Program-made: the position numbers and the translations under genes
Assembly: GCA_037447655.1 (NCBI GenBank)
Contig: JBBHKE010002498.1
Coordinates: forward strand, 41,373 to 105,372
DNA length: 64,000 bases
Direction of reading: 5' to 3'
Source: Zygnema cylindricum
Lineage: Eukaryota; Streptophyta; Zygnematophyceae; Zygnematales; Zygnemataceae
Shown: piece after piece, positions 44,630 through 57,381 of the stretch
Layout: each line of letters opens with the position of its first letter
Position numbering within the stretch: position 1 is the stretch's first letter
The notes under the pieces: model-generated
What the model saw: only the letters and a program-made list of their open reading frames with translations
Database searches by the model: none
Told to the model about the DNA's origin: nothing

Positions 44630-45789
44630 AAAAATCGAGACAGACACGGCGCCTATATAAGGTTTCGCAGAGGGGCAAACGCAGTTCCCTTATTTATATA
44701 CTGATGTCTCTTTCCGCCTTTGTTACAAATTTTATGCCGGTGACATTTTGCGCTGATGTCGATTGTTTGTAAAATTACTTATAATTCATCATTTCGTTCT
44801 TTATTTTATTATTTTTAATTTTTTTCTTTGGTTTTTGTACAAATAGGCTCGTCTTTTTTTTTCGATGGTCAACAAGTTTGTTTTTTTGTTTTTTTTTCTG
44901 TTTTTGTTGATTTTGTTTTTTGTATTTTTTTTGTGTTTTATTTTTTTATTTTCTTATATGTTTCTTGTCTTTTATATAGCGGTTGAATATTTTCATTTGA
45001 TATCTTTTTTTATTTTCTCACACCTTGCCCCCCAATAAGAGAAAAGGGTGATTTTCGGATAATGCTTGAGAAATTTTTTTGTCCCGGAAGAAACAAAATC
45101 TCTATTGGTCTAATTTAAATTTTTCGCCTAAGTGTCACAAAACTGATATTTTGTACAATCGAAAAGTTGTATATTGTTTTTTATTATATTATGGAGCTAT
45201 TATGGAGCTTAGTTGTGCATTTGTTTTTTACGTTTTTGCTTCAAAATTGTATTAAATGTTTGACTAAATGTAATAATTTGGTGTCGTTTCTGAAGCGTTT
45301 GACCTAACTTTTGTTAAAAAGCGCAATGGTCTAACCTTAAAACCTTTTGATAAACTTTTGCACATATAATAACGTATTTGAAGCCACGTCTCGACCACCA
45401 ACTTACCGGATCGGCAACTTTATATACACTATATATACTTTATTGTACTTTATTTTATATCATACTTTATGTTATCCTCAAGGTTTATTTTTGAGCTGTT
45501 AGGAATGTCATCTTTTGTTTGAGTATAATCGTTGGTTTCGAAAAGTAAAATTAAAAGTATTTTTATGTTTAATATGCTTATGACGGTTTATTTTTTGTAG
45601 TATGTTAAACTACTAAAGTTTGTTTGTACGTGTTGGAACGTATATATTGGAACATAATATCGTGTTCAGTTTTGTTTTTTTGTTTAGTTTTAATAACAAA
45701 AATATGATTTACAAATGCAGACCAACAATAAATTAATTTGTTTACATCTCTTTTGTTTCTAGAGAAATATTCAAGCTTGTCGTTGTTAT
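44630..45789. other. AT-rich unassigned stretch
   Basis: T-rich runs at 44810-45010 and A/T-rich sequence to 45790. There is a TATA-like CCTATATAAGG at ~44655, but no recognisable transcript or protein follows. Nothing else is supported. Confidence 0.4.
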
Positions 45790-45994
45790 ATACACCGTGG
45801 ATCGACATTAGTGTTAATGTTTCTTTCGCTGCTTGAATCGTCGGGTTTTTAAATGGTGGCCACCAGTGGGAAGGTGGAGATCAAAAATTGCCTTTTAATC
45901 TTGACCGTCCGATAAACAACCCAATAAGCGTGCATGGAGAAGATTTTATTAATTTTTCTGATATCCAATTAATGCCAATATTGTTACAACGTGT
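45790..45994. mobile_element. T family, partial copy interrupted by H1
   Basis: Left end TACACCGTGGATCGACATTAG and interior TTTCGCTGCTTGAATCG resemble T elements. The right end is degenerate (CAATTAATGCCAATATTG) and lies at the H1 insertion site. Confidence 0.45.
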
Positions 45995-46802
45995 TAGTGT
46001 TGGGTATCGGGTAAATTCATATCGCGATAATTTTGATATTCGATATATCGAATATCGATCGAGCAAACTTCTCGATATATCTTACAAGGAACAACATAAA
46101 TTATCGCGATATATATCGCGATATATAGTTATTTTAAATTTAATATTTTATATAATATGTTATTTTAGCGAAAAATACAAATTGTCTGATACCCCGTACG
46201 ACGTGATTTTCGTTCCGTGACTTAAAAGGTAAACGCTGCAGAATGTAACAGACAAAAAAGTATTAATTTTGTAATTCATATAACTAATTATTTGGTACAT
46301 ACAAGACTTCACATACGAAAAGTTCACACTAATTTAGTCAAAGTTTTATCTGAACAAAAAAAAATTGCAGACTGTTTGCTTCAAGCTTTAAGGCAGGAAT
46401 ACCTACCAATCTGCAGGCAGATTAGTAGTAATTACTGCTTATCCATTTCCAGCGACTAGTATTATAAAAGGTTACATATTTATTTTTCTCCATGGATTCC
46501 CAAGGGATGGGAGGAGCATGGGAGGTGAAGAGGATAATAACACTGAAATGCTTCCGGATATGGAAACAGTAGAGTTGGAAAATTCATAAGAAATTTTGTA
46601 GCAAGAATAATTATATTTTTTTTAAGAAGCCTCGATATATTGGCAATATGATATATCGGTGATATGATATATCGACAATGTATTGGCGATATATCGCGAT
46701 ATTTTGATTTTCGATATATTGAAGCGATATATCGATTATCGGGTACCCAAAATTCGATATATATATCGAATATCGGCAAATGGTCCTCGATACCCAACAC
46801 TA
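45995..46802. mobile_element. H family, H1 (hAT-like non-autonomous element, 808 bp)
   Basis: Ends TAGTGTTGGGTATCGGG and (reverse complement) TAGTGTTGGGTATCGAGG, flanked by an 8-bp near-duplication CAACGTGT / CAAAGTGT (7 of 8). An 8-bp target duplication is diagnostic of hAT-type transposition. The interior is rich in ATATCGCGATAT palindromes and codes for nothing recognisable. Confidence 0.8.
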
Positions 46803-47474
46803 CAAAGTGTATATAAATCGACAAGCTTTAATATTTCTCTAGATATAATACAGTGATAAACAAATTGATATTTTTATAGATGTTAATATTTGCTATTGAA
46901 TTGGAGTGTATTTTCTTAATCGTGTTTATACTTTCCAAAATTCAATTCAAATTGTAAACAATAATAAGTTGCGGGGAACTTATATTTCGTAATCGTGTGA
47001 ATTACTTTATGCATTTAACCATTAGGCCTTTTTTTTATTTTTCATATTCTAGTTTTTGCTTCCATTAACCCAAATCTTGAATTGTGGATGACATTTATGA
47101 TTTACATTTCTTCGTTTTTTACTTTACCTATGATAGAAGACAAATTAACATTCATTTTAGAATTATTGAAGAAATTTCACCTGTTTAGATAGTTTAAAAT
47201 TGGAGATTATTGTTTGTTTTGCATATTTTTTTTCTTTTTCTTTTTGAGACTCCATACTGATAAGATCTGGCGATGTGATATTCATCACTTTTTCTGACGT
47301 GAGACTGTAATACGATATAATAGAATACGTTAATTACAATATATTGTAATGCGAGTCGATACGATGCGCTGCGCTACGATACTGTCACGTTTTATCGTCA
47401 CACGATGCTACAGTAAAGTCATATAGGCCTGTAGCTCCTCTGTTGGACTTTTTGGCCGTCTTACGCCTCTTCTA
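46803..47474. other. Unassigned AT-rich stretch
   Basis: No gene is recognised. A patch of repeated GATACG/CGATGC words occurs at 47310-47410. Confidence 0.4.
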
Positions 47475-47878
47475 CACTAGGCGGTCCCGTAAACATCCGG
47501 AGACCTCTATTTTTAGTGTTTAGTGGCATGGCGTTCCATTATGTCGTGCCAGTAAACATTGTTCCTCAATTATGATTGGCGCCACGTAGGTTGGTTTTCA
47601 GATTCTTAAAATCTAACAATATTCTTCAAACTGAAAATCTATACGTAATATTTGTACGAGCACAAGTACTGCAGTTAATGATTCGTACAAATATTTTGCA
47701 ACCAAATTTTAATTTTGAAATTGGAAATCAAAATTTCGAAACTGAATGGCAAAAAGGCGCAAATTTTGAAGGTCAGCGGATGTCAAAAGAAGCGTGCAAG
47801 GATATTTCGGTCGACCTGCATACACCGTGGCGGAAGGCACATGGCGTGTGCGACGTGTTAGTTTCTCATCGCCTGTTA

Positions 47879-48626
47879 GGGTGAAGTTCCATTAGACGAA
47901 AAGTGGGGTTCGTTACTGGATGTCATACGTTTTCGTACAACGTCGTACAGAGCCGTACCATATTTTTTTTTTTGTCGGACGAAACATCGTTACTGGAAAG
48001 CTGTCGGGAATCTCCAATGAAATGGGCGCAATTCCCGACCGTTGGATGTTTCACTCTTTGAGATCCGCGAAACTATCGAGCCTATCATCCATTGGGCCCC
48101 AACTCTCCTCGCGAGGAGAGTTGAGGCCCACTAGATGATTGCCATTCATTACCATTGGTACAGGTGAAAAGGGAAAAAAAAAGTCTACGTTGTACAAGCG
48201 ATCACAGGCGTGCACGTCGTACATGCCATGTGCCTCCTGCCACGTTGAATGCAGGTCAGGTGAAAATATCCTCGCACACTCCGTCTGACATCCACCAACA
48301 TTCAAAGTTTGCCGCGACCTTCAAAGTTTGTCGCATATTTTTGCCATTCTGTTTCGAAATTTTGGTTTCCGTTTTCAAAATCAAAATCTAGCCGAAAACT
48401 TTATGTACGAATCATTAATTACCTCCGGTAGTACACAAATTTCGTACAAATATTCCGTTTGTAGATTTTATTCAAGATTTTTAAAATGTGGACTCTAACC
48501 TACGTGGACCCAATCATAATTGAGGAAGGTTTGTTACTGGCCGGACACAATGGAGCGGACTTATAGTAAACGCTGCCATTAGACTTGGCTGTACATTTAC
48601 TGGGACCGCCTAATGGAACTTCACCC
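47879..48626 (+). mobile_element. F family element F1 (748 bp), inserted in F0
   Basis: GGGTGAAGTTCCATTAG at the left and CTAATGGAACTTCACCC at the right, flanked by TTA (47876-47878 and 48627-48629), the 3-bp duplication of PIF/Harbinger (Tourist) elements. It contains the local palindrome AACTCTCCTCGCGAGGAGAG (48101-48120). Non-coding. Confidence 0.75.
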
Positions 48627-48919
48627 TTAGTGGTGTGAATATTTTTTTTACTTTTCATGTGTACCAAAGGTACACGGCCAGTGTAAAGAAACTCTCTTCG
48701 CCGAGGAGAGTCTCTTCACACTGGACGACTTGCGCGATTGCTTCGCGAATCTAAAAAAGTGAAACATCCAACGGTCGATACTTACGCCTATCATATTGGA
48801 GCCATCCAGTAAACATGTTTTGTCATGTTTCGTTTGACAAAAAAAAAATGGTAAGAATCTGTATGAAATCGTATGGCGTCCAATAAACAGCCCCACTTTT
48901 CCTCTAATGAAAGTTCACC

Positions 48920-49227
48920 CCATAGTTCAAAAGTAGGTGAAAGTAGGCCCATACAATATGCCTATTGTATGCAAAACATACAATGTGACCTTAAGACCCA
49001 TATTTTATTCGGACCTATTCGGGCCAATTAAAACATTCTGACCAAAAATTGGACCAATTAAAACATTCGGACCAAAAATTCTTATTTACACCGTCAGATT
49101 CGGACGATCGGACAGTCGCTGATCAAAGTAGCAATCTAAGAAGATCACATGAAAATCCCATAACACAACTTACGATAAATGCGCCGACCAAAGGCCTACC
49201 ATATAAACGCCTACTTTTGAACTATGG
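48920..49227. mobile_element. M family, copy 3 (308 bp), inserted in the terminus of F0
   Basis: CCATAGTTCAAAAGTAGG ends, flanked by TTCACC(C) at 48914-48920 and 49228-49234. The duplicated target is the terminal TTCACCC of F0, so this insertion is younger than F0. Confidence 0.88.
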
Positions 49228-49237
49228 TTCACCCTTA

Positions 49238-50243
49238 CAAGTTTTCCAGTTCTGTGGAGCTGAAAAGACAAAAACGTTTTGTGTGCATGTTCAGTGCGGT
49301 ATCCCAGCCGCGGTGTTAAAAACTGAGCGCCAAAATAGTTAAGGGCTTACGTGTCGGCCAGGGTAAGTATGTGTGTCAAACACCCTCCAATTGGAAATCG
49401 TCAATGGATTGTCTCATTTGACATAGGTTCGCCACATCGCATCGTCCATCGTCTGAATCGGAATCCGATACGTATCGTTCACATTTAGGCCTTTAAGGTT
49501 TCGTGCGATACGCATCGTTACATGACAAAACCAGGCGGTTTGAGCTACTTTTGTAGAAAATCTTCAATTCCTACTACAAAACAAAAGTGAGATCTGGCAA
49601 ATCTACAAACTCATACATTTCGCATGCGCGTGCTTGTCGTCACATTCCGCCCAGGTAATATAGAGTGTACGGCAGAGTGAAAATCATTCACGAACTTCGA
49701 TTTTGTCTCTTTGCCAGATTGCAACTGGATCCCAAGATTACAAAAAAAAATGAATGAACTTTGAGGCTGTCCCACCTTGACTTATTTCATTAAGAATTAT
49801 AGATCCTCAAAACGACAAAACAGCCTGGGAGTCTCGATTGCGCGTGGCTTCACAATGTTTCAATAATAGTGACGTGGACAAACCCTGGCCCGTGTATTTT
49901 TTCGATAGTGATAAACGTAAAATGAACCTTTGACCAATTGTGCTGCGATGACGGTCAAAATCGTCGTTCTCCATCCGTACGCCCGGATCGCAAGAGCGTA
50001 AAGTTAAAAAACCTGCCGTTTGGACTTCTGGCGTCCGTACATCCTAGGAGTGATTTTTAAGGAAGGTAAAACGACGCAAAAAGACAACAACAGTGAAACA
50101 TGCTCCAGCTGCAAATATAGCTGTCATAAATGTACTATTTGATCCAATGGGAGCAATTCAAATCTAGCGCTGAATGCGGCGACATGTGACTTGTCATGCC
50201 TAGATTGGACATCTATGGCGGGACCCTATTGGATTAAAAAATC
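49238..50243. other. Unassigned
   Basis: About 1 kb with no recognised gene or repeat apart from GTAC- and CGAT-rich words. Confidence 0.4.
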
Positions 50244-51103
50244 TAGTGTTGTGTATCGGTAAAAATTTTATCGTTATAACACCGATACCGATAGTTATCG
50301 GTTATCGAACGGTCAGAGGTCCCGATATATTTGTACTTTCTGTACTTTCTGTCCGGAGTACTTTATGTCCGGTAAACTGAACGGGAAATTTATGGGAAAT
50401 GTATGTTTTTTTACGGGAAATGTACGGACTTTGACAAAAAAAAACGTTGCACTTTGTAGTACTTTCTGGCCGGTTAACTGAACAGGAATTTTACGGGAAC
50501 GTACGACATTGTACCGACAAACTAATGATCATGGAATGGGGAAAGGACGGCGGACACAAAGTACAACGGACGCAAAAGACCGCCAGAATCGAACGGACGA
50601 CTTTCAATGAGAAAATACGAGCGGAAGGCCAGCGTGAGCACCAACATCACGGAATGGCTCTTTTGGCAGCTTATGCCAAAAAATAAGACGGATTGACACG
50701 TGGCTGGTTTCCAGTGGATCCCAAGGAAGAAAGGGACAAAGCCATGGCGTCGGATGTGAAAGGCACATCGTTTTAACTGGAGCCATACTAAAGGCGTACA
50801 TATCTTATGCCGACTACTGTACTTTCGGCTTGTACAAATGATCTGATTGGTAGGCACCTCAGTAGATAGGGGTTGTGAATAGGGCGCTTCGGGGGAACAA
50901 CACGTAAAGTTGAGTGAACTGGCCGTACATTTATCGCCAATAGTTATCGATATCCGTGTTATCGCCGATAATAACCGATAAATATCGGTTATTTATTGGC
51001 GATAACACCGATAACGATATATTGTACCAATGTATCGATTATCGGCTACCCAAAATAAGGCCCATATCGGCTATCGGCAAATCCTTACAGATACACAACA
51101 CTA
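50244..51103. mobile_element. H family, H2 (860 bp)
   Basis: TAGTGTTGTGTATCGG left end, (reverse complement) TAGTGTTGTGTATCTG right end, flanks AAAAAATC / AAAAAAAC (7 of 8). Inner blocks CCGATAGTTATCGGTTATCG and ATCGATTATCGGCTACCC are shared with H3. The frames in its middle do not match any transposase. Confidence 0.8.
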
Positions 51104-51758
51104 AAAAAAACCCTGTTTGGGGTCGAAGACAACAATTTTTTTAGGTATGACCACCAAAATTGGGTCCATTGCAGGAGCTAAACATTAACTTACGGCCAAT
51201 CACAGCCCAAGACATGGTTCCTAAAAACAAAATGGAGAAAAAATAGCGGAAGAAGGAAAAAACAAATCTTTTCCGACCATTTCGTACGCGTAGTAAATGA
51301 GGAGAAATTCCCGATGGGAACGAATCAAACTCCGTTTTCTGACGCCTAAAAAAAAAATCTTAAAATTTTTACAAACAGCTGTACATCGCAAATCGTAATT
51401 GGAGTTATATACGCTAATTTTGACACTATCATTATAAATAGAGTAAATTATACAAAATTATTTTTTACATTATTTAAGGTACTTTTTGAATGAGCGTTAA
51501 TAACTCTAATACAGTTTCGTTTTAAATAGTGTGGCGTATGGTCGGTGTTTGATTGTGCAAAATTGTACTTTATTCAATAAAAAAGTACAAATAATGATTT
51601 AGTGCAGGCCGTTATCATGTAACAACGTTTTAACAAGCCGCATAGTGGAAACGTCATAGTGATGATAAAATGTACGTTTTGTCAGATTCTGTAGCAATAC
51701 CTAATTTACAGTGAATATATTCAACGCATCAAATTAGAATACTTAAATAAATTAGAGC
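51104..51758. other. Unassigned; T-like words at ~51380-51490
   Basis: GTACATCGCAAATCGTAATTGG and later GAGCGTTAATAACTC resemble T termini, but no complete element can be drawn. No gene is seen. Confidence 0.35.
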
Positions 51759-52494
51759 AAGGGTTAAGTTCCATCAATCGAAAAGTGGGGTAGTTTACAA
51801 AAAATCGCGCCTATCCGTACCAATTCTTACCGCTTATTTTGTTTTTATACGCGAAACAACATTACACAGAATCTTGCCAATACACTCCTAAGGTCTTAGA
51901 GGTAACACTAACCGTCGAATGTTCATCCGCGTGGCGTTTGCTTCATTTTTCTCTGTAGCTGCCAACGTACCTGTAAGAGATGGGTTGACATATACAAAAA
52001 AAAATTAACTGTGACACGTTGGACGAATAAGCTACGTGTCACAATGGAAAACCAACGAAAATAGACAAAATTTGTACATGGTATATACTTTTCAAAATGC
52101 AACTCAAATTTAAAAAAAGTAATCTCGAAACGGTCTTTCGTCGCGCAATTTCTTTCGTCACACTATTTCCAGCAAAGGATTTTCGTCATGTTCGAAAACA
52201 AGAACCCTAAAAAATGAGCTGGCGTAAAAGACTGGCGTTTGCATAAAGTATAAAATTTTTGTCGTATTATGACTTGGTACGCAGATATATGGTACGCAAG
52301 TGAAGATTTGAAGTGAAATTTGTCAGTGTGAAGATTTTTAAAAGATTTTAGATATCCGGTCAAAACCCACGTGGTGCCACTCAATGTATAACACGTGGAT
52401 TACAGACTCTTCGTGATGGAACATCGACTCAATTAACCCAGACCGCAGAGTTGGCCGTACGATTACACAAACGACTGATGGAACTTGACCCTAA
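51759..52494 (+). mobile_element. F family element F2 (~736 bp, uninterrupted)
   Basis: Left GGGTTAAGTTCCATCAATCG, right (reverse complement) GGGTCAAGTTCCATCAGTCG, flanked by CAA/TAA (probably TAA originally). It aligns with Fa along its length and serves as the reference for the nested copies. Confidence 0.75.
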
Positions 52495-55400
52495 ATTCCT
52501 TTTTGAAAAAGTGTTATCACACAAATTAGAGTTCATAACTCTAATTATGTTTTTCTCTTTTAATACTCTAATTTTGTTTTTACTCTAATTACGATTTGCG
52601 GTGTAGTGTACCTCGGGTTATTTTATTCACAAAAATGTAACCGCGTAATGAGATCAAAGGTATAAATTTTGCGCTGTTGTTCCAATAATTGAGCTTTTAA
52701 CACTTTTGTTTTTTCCGGGCCATTGCTGGCTTCCACCGAATGGGTGTGAAGACAACCGAGTGGGTGTTTGCTACAGTACTTTGCTACAGTAGTAGTAATG
52801 TACTGTAGTGTTGTGTATGGACAGCCGACTTACCAATAACTGATAGGCACCTTCTTTTGATTATGCGATACATCGGATCCTTTAATGATAAGAAACATAT
52901 CGCGCTTTGTTCACAAATATCTTGGTCTAGTGTATCGATATAACAATATCGCGATGGTTGACTTTGGTTTTTCAAGATTTTTGTAGTGTTGCGCTAGTTT
53001 TTATGCGCTTGGACCCTTTTCTCACTATTTCGTTTAGTCTTAAACTATGTTTTTTACACTAATTCCTAGGTGTTAGGTTTGTTATTGCAAATAGAGAAAT
53101 TGATTTGGACCTACACATACATTTCTATTCATTGAGTAAGAAGCGCACTAAGAAGCAAGATTTTTAAAATTTTCGACGATCGAAAAAATTAGTAAAACTT
53201 AGAATCATTAAAATAGTTTGAAAAAGCAATTCAAAATGCAAAAAATACAATAATATGAAAACCGTCATTTAGTTATTATTTAAAACAAAACAAGGATTTT
53301 GGGACACGGAACTATTCATTTTTTTTTCACGAAACTTCGTCACTTGCAAAACCAGTTCGATGTTATATTCAACCTAATAAAAGTATTGAAACTAATTTAA
53401 TAGAAAATTGAAGGGACACAAATATCTAAAGAAAAAAGATAAGTTTGAAAAAAACATAAGTCTATGCAACAAAGTTTGACACATCTACAAGGCAAATATA
53501 AGATTGCTCAAAATTTGTCACCAACAACAAATCATGCATTTTTTAAAACCAAACAAAAGCATTATAACCTTCAAATATTAATATTTAAAGCAACAAAATA
53601 TTAAAGAATTTTTTAATGTTGATACTCTAGTTTAAATATCCACAATTGTATGTCCTTTTAATATGATTCTGGTATGTTTTTTAAACTTATAAAACCTTAA
53701 ATCCCAAAGTTCTAAACAATTCAACCGTATACCTTGAAAATTTAGCGACAAAAACAAACATTTACTTATTCGTTAATTATTTTTATAAGCTTTAATCACC
53801 AATATCTATTTATTTTTTTCTTATTTATTTTAAACGTTTGCCTTTGCCGACCAAGTTATGAAGGCTTTTTTCCACGTCATCATTTGTAACACATTCTTTC
53901 AAGTGCCTTTCTTATTCTATCGCGAATAATGATCAATAATTTTCATGCATTTTAACAACCTTTAAATAAACGAATCTTTCAATAATTTATTAATTGACCC
54001 GATTTAGTTTGACCATCTATAAAAAAAAATACTAATTTTGAAATAGTTTAAGTAAGTTGTACAACTAAAAATATACGCGGTGAATAGTTAAGTGTTGGAA
54101 ACAAATGATTTTTTTCGGCCAACCCTTTCAAAGGATTCGGTGGCTTGCTCTCAATATGTTCTAAAATGTTCGGACCATTATCCAAATAAATTTCACATAG
54201 TAAATACGTGTCAACGTGACTTAAGTAAAGTGACAAACTTGATCATTTTAGATATATATTTTTTTGGTTTTGTTTTAAGAGATGATAAATTTGTCATTGA
54301 ATTTAAATTTAGAATATATTTTTTTTTTGTCGTTATCAAAATTAACAATTTTTATCTTGATTAAAGATTTGTACTTTTTATAATTATACTTTCGACGCCA
54401 CATTTGGCTGTCGATAACCCTTTCCGTTTATCTTAAAAGTAAAAAAAATAACGTTAATAAATGTTTGCCAATGTTTTTTTGATCCAAAAGTGGAAAAAAA
54501 ATATGAAGTTTTGTTGTTGGTTTTCAAGTTCATGTTATGAAAAAAAATATTAGTATATTCACAAGCTCCAAAACAATAGATAGTGACTAAAAATTAACAA
54601 ATAGCATACGCGTAGCTTTGTGAATCGCCTGACCAACATAATTTTCAAATGGCGATCCATCCATCATTTTTTTCAATAGTTAAAAATGAGAATAAAAATT
54701 TGAAAAACTTGACCCAAAGTGATATACCTTTTGTGTTTTAGCATACATTATGTTGTCGGAAAAGACTTCTAGAGATTATACATTTTTCTATCACTTTTAT
54801 AAACCTTTTGATTTTTTTTTTGCATTTTTTGTCGTCAACCATCTACACAAAAGACACAAAATATACAAAATTGAAGCAACCAATGCATATGTCGACCAAC
54901 ACGTTGTTGGTACATCTAGTAGGAAACAATCCCACTCAGTTTGAATTTCGAGGTAAACATTTGGATTTTATTTTTTTTTTAACTCAAAAAAGTTGCTTTT
55001 TTTGTTTGTAACAACGTCGGACAAGTAACAATTTTCCATTGAGAAGTTGAAACACGTGATCAATACACCCGTGTGAATCATAAGACATGGCATCACCAAT
55101 TTGTCCATAGAGAAGCATTGTGTTCGTGATACAAATCATCACAAGCTTTTCAAATATAATTTATCATTGAAGATATGTTTACAAACTTTTTCCTTTTGGC
55201 TTTCGATATATGGCTTTTCGAGAAAACAAATTCAACCTAAACAAAAACACGTAACATTACATCCAAAATTCGTCAAATAAACCTTAAAGATAAAATAAAT
55301 CATATTTAAAGTAATGGTTTGAGTGTCCATTGCTACAATTACACTTTTCCATTTGAAAATCTTTCGACGACCCAAACCAATCTTCTTCTTTAATTTTTCT

Positions 55401-55930
55401 ATTAGTACATTCAATCCATGTTTACTTAGGATTATTTTGATTAGCAAGATAGCAATCGTCTCTTTCTCTCCCCCCATCATTTTTCCTTTTTTTTCTCTCC
55501 ACAACAACTCCTTTTACTATTTTTATGGTTTTAGAAAGGGTGAGAGTTAAAACAAGGCGATTCAATGAGAGAACAGTGGTCTTCTCATCCTCATCACATA
55601 AATCCTCGCGAAAGAGAGAGTTTATGTTCAGCAATTAAACGTGGCTTGCGCCCAACAATTTTATTTACATGAGGTGGTTGTATTTTACGAAGAGTAACAT
55701 TTGTACGACCGTGTCGATTGTTGTGTTGATATAACGATTGATGTAAACAAGGCTTGCAAAAATTGTAAGCAACAAAATGTAACCAGTGGTGACTTTTTTT
55801 TTTATTTAAGGCGAAGTTAATCAACCAATTGGCTTTCGAGTCTTACCATAATTATACCACAGTTATACTCAATTCTTATAAATGTACCTTGAAGTACAAG
55901 TTGACGTAGACGGTTAATTGTACAAAAGTT
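52495..55930. other. AT-rich unassigned region with unplaced coding-like pieces on the - strand
   Basis: Contains T-family-like ATTACGATTTGCGGTGTAG near 52591. On the - strand a few stretches look more protein-like than their surroundings: LVDNxPNILEHIES-like at 54236-54048, MMDGSPFENYVGQAIHKAT near 54665, and HHWLHFVAYNFCKPCLHQSL with GRTNVTLRKIQPPHVNKIVG at 55824-55594. They could be exons of a decayed gene or transposon, but no family is recognised and no splice model joins them. Confidence 0.3.
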
Positions 55931-55990
55931 CCCTCCCCCTCCCCCCTTGGCCTTATGGTGGGGAGGGGGGGGGGGGGGAGAGGGGGAGAA
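55931..55990. repeat. C-run / G-run inverted tract
   Basis: CCCTCCCCCTCCCCCCTTGG is followed after ~10 bases by a G run (about 55957-55990). The two halves can pair and the G run is quadruplex-prone. Confidence 0.7.
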
Positions 55991-56011
55991 TTTTGAATAT
56001 TTTTTGGAACT

Positions 56012-56187
56012 AATGTCACTTCGATGTATCGCAATAAAATTATATCGAAATTTCGACCATTATATCAGTATAATATCGCAATATTGAGCTTCTCTATATT
56101 TCGAAGAGAGATATGCGTTATCGGGTACTCAAAATTAGGTACATATATAATATCTATGGAAGGGGACTTCGATATACAACACTAAAA
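56012..56187. mobile_element. H family remnant
   Basis: ATATCG-rich interior and right end TTCGATATACAACACTA match the H family. The left end (CTAATGTCACTTCGATGTATC) is decayed. Confidence 0.5.
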
Positions 56188-56434
56188 ATAAACATCACGC
56201 TTGAACTGCCCCATGATATCATGAGATACGTTTTTTTTCGTGTCAAAGGAAGGAAAGTGATTTGTCCAATTTGGGAGTGGATAAAAAATTATAATGTGAC
56301 GCCTAAAACATCCAGAAAAGAAGGTTTTTCACTTTTTCCGAAAAGTTGGCTTCAGAGGTGAAAGGTGGCACCTTTCATTTAAGCGTTCGTACTAACCTCT
56401 CGTATTTTTTGAATTAACGTCTCTAGTTATTTTT

Positions 56435-56818
56435 TAATGTCGTGTATCGGGTAAAAACTTATCGCGATATAACTGATACCGATAGTTATCGGTTATCAAA
56501 TGGTGAGGGTTACCGATATATTTGTACAAATAATACGGAGTTTATGGTACGGTTAAATTGTACGAAATGAGTACGAAGATGTAGCGACTGTGGGGAGGGT
56601 GGGCTTTTGAATTTTTTTTCACAATGCATTCCGTACTAGAGTTTGAAGCTATCGCCGATAGCTATTGAAACAGGTCTTATCGCGATATAAAACCAATATT
56701 TTTAGTTTTTATCGCGATAACACAACTACCAATATACAGTGCCAATATATCGATTATCGGTAAGCCAAAAAAAGGGGGACATTGGTTATCGGCAAATGGC
56801 TACGGATACACAACACTA
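56435..56818. mobile_element. H family, H3 (384 bp, internally deleted)
   Basis: TAATGTCGTGTATCGGG left end and GATACACAACACTA right end, with CCGATAGTTATCGGTTATC and ATCGATTATCGG blocks shared with H2. An 8-bp target duplication is not evident. Confidence 0.65.
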
Positions 56819-57379
56819 CACCGCCAATCGCTATTAGCGTAGAAGTTTCTTTAGCGTACATGAAAAATTACCGTGGTTTACGCTAATTAAGAATTTGAAA
56901 ATTTTGAAAAAAAACATACATTCTAATTGTTTAATAATTCTAATTTGGATCTTTGAAAAAAATAAATGTCGGTCGCAAACATGCTTACACTAATATAGGT
57001 ATTCGTACAAAATCTTACAAATCGTACACAAATCGTACGTTCACACAGTCGAAACGTGGTTGCTGGACGAATATGTGCGAACGTGATATTTGACAACCCG
57101 ATTAGACCCCCTTTTTAGAGCGCACATTCTCATGCGTCCGCGGCTACTAAAACTCATTAATTATACTTTTTCACTTAAAAAGGTACAATTTTGTACGGTC
57201 TGACACTTTCCGTACACCACACTAATTAACTGATGGCGTACTTCCATTTTGCACGGTACTAAAAAATTAACCCTAAATAGAGTAAAGAAAAAAATAGAAT
57301 GAACTACGCTAATGGAGAATAAAATATAAAAAAAGCGGGACGGAATTAGCGTACACAACGCTAATAGCGATTGGCGGTG
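56819..57379. mobile_element. T family, best-preserved copy (561 bp)
   Basis: CACCGCCAATCGCTATTAG at both ends; the inverted repeat is perfect over 22 bp. TA at 56817-56818 and 57380-57381. The left TA is the last two bases of H3's terminal CACTA, so it inserted in or abuts H3. Non-coding interior. Confidence 0.85.
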
Positions 57380-57381
57380 TA

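Larger units (their letters stand above)
47475..49237 (-). mobile_element. F family element F0, split by F1 and by an M element
   Basis: In reverse orientation: the left end is at 49237 (TTA plus GGGTGAA across the M insertion), the left arm 48911-48631, and the right arm 47875-47475 (the CTAGGCGGTCCC end, whose TIR is eroded). The arms are inverted copies of the arms of F1 (for example GTGAAACATCCAACGGTCG against CGACCGTTGGATGTTTC). Confidence 0.7.

Noticed and set aside
45995-46802. H elements as CACTA (En/Spm) transposons
   Set aside because: The motif is reversed (starts TAGTG, ends CACTA) and the flanks are 8 bp, not 3 bp, which fits hAT better.
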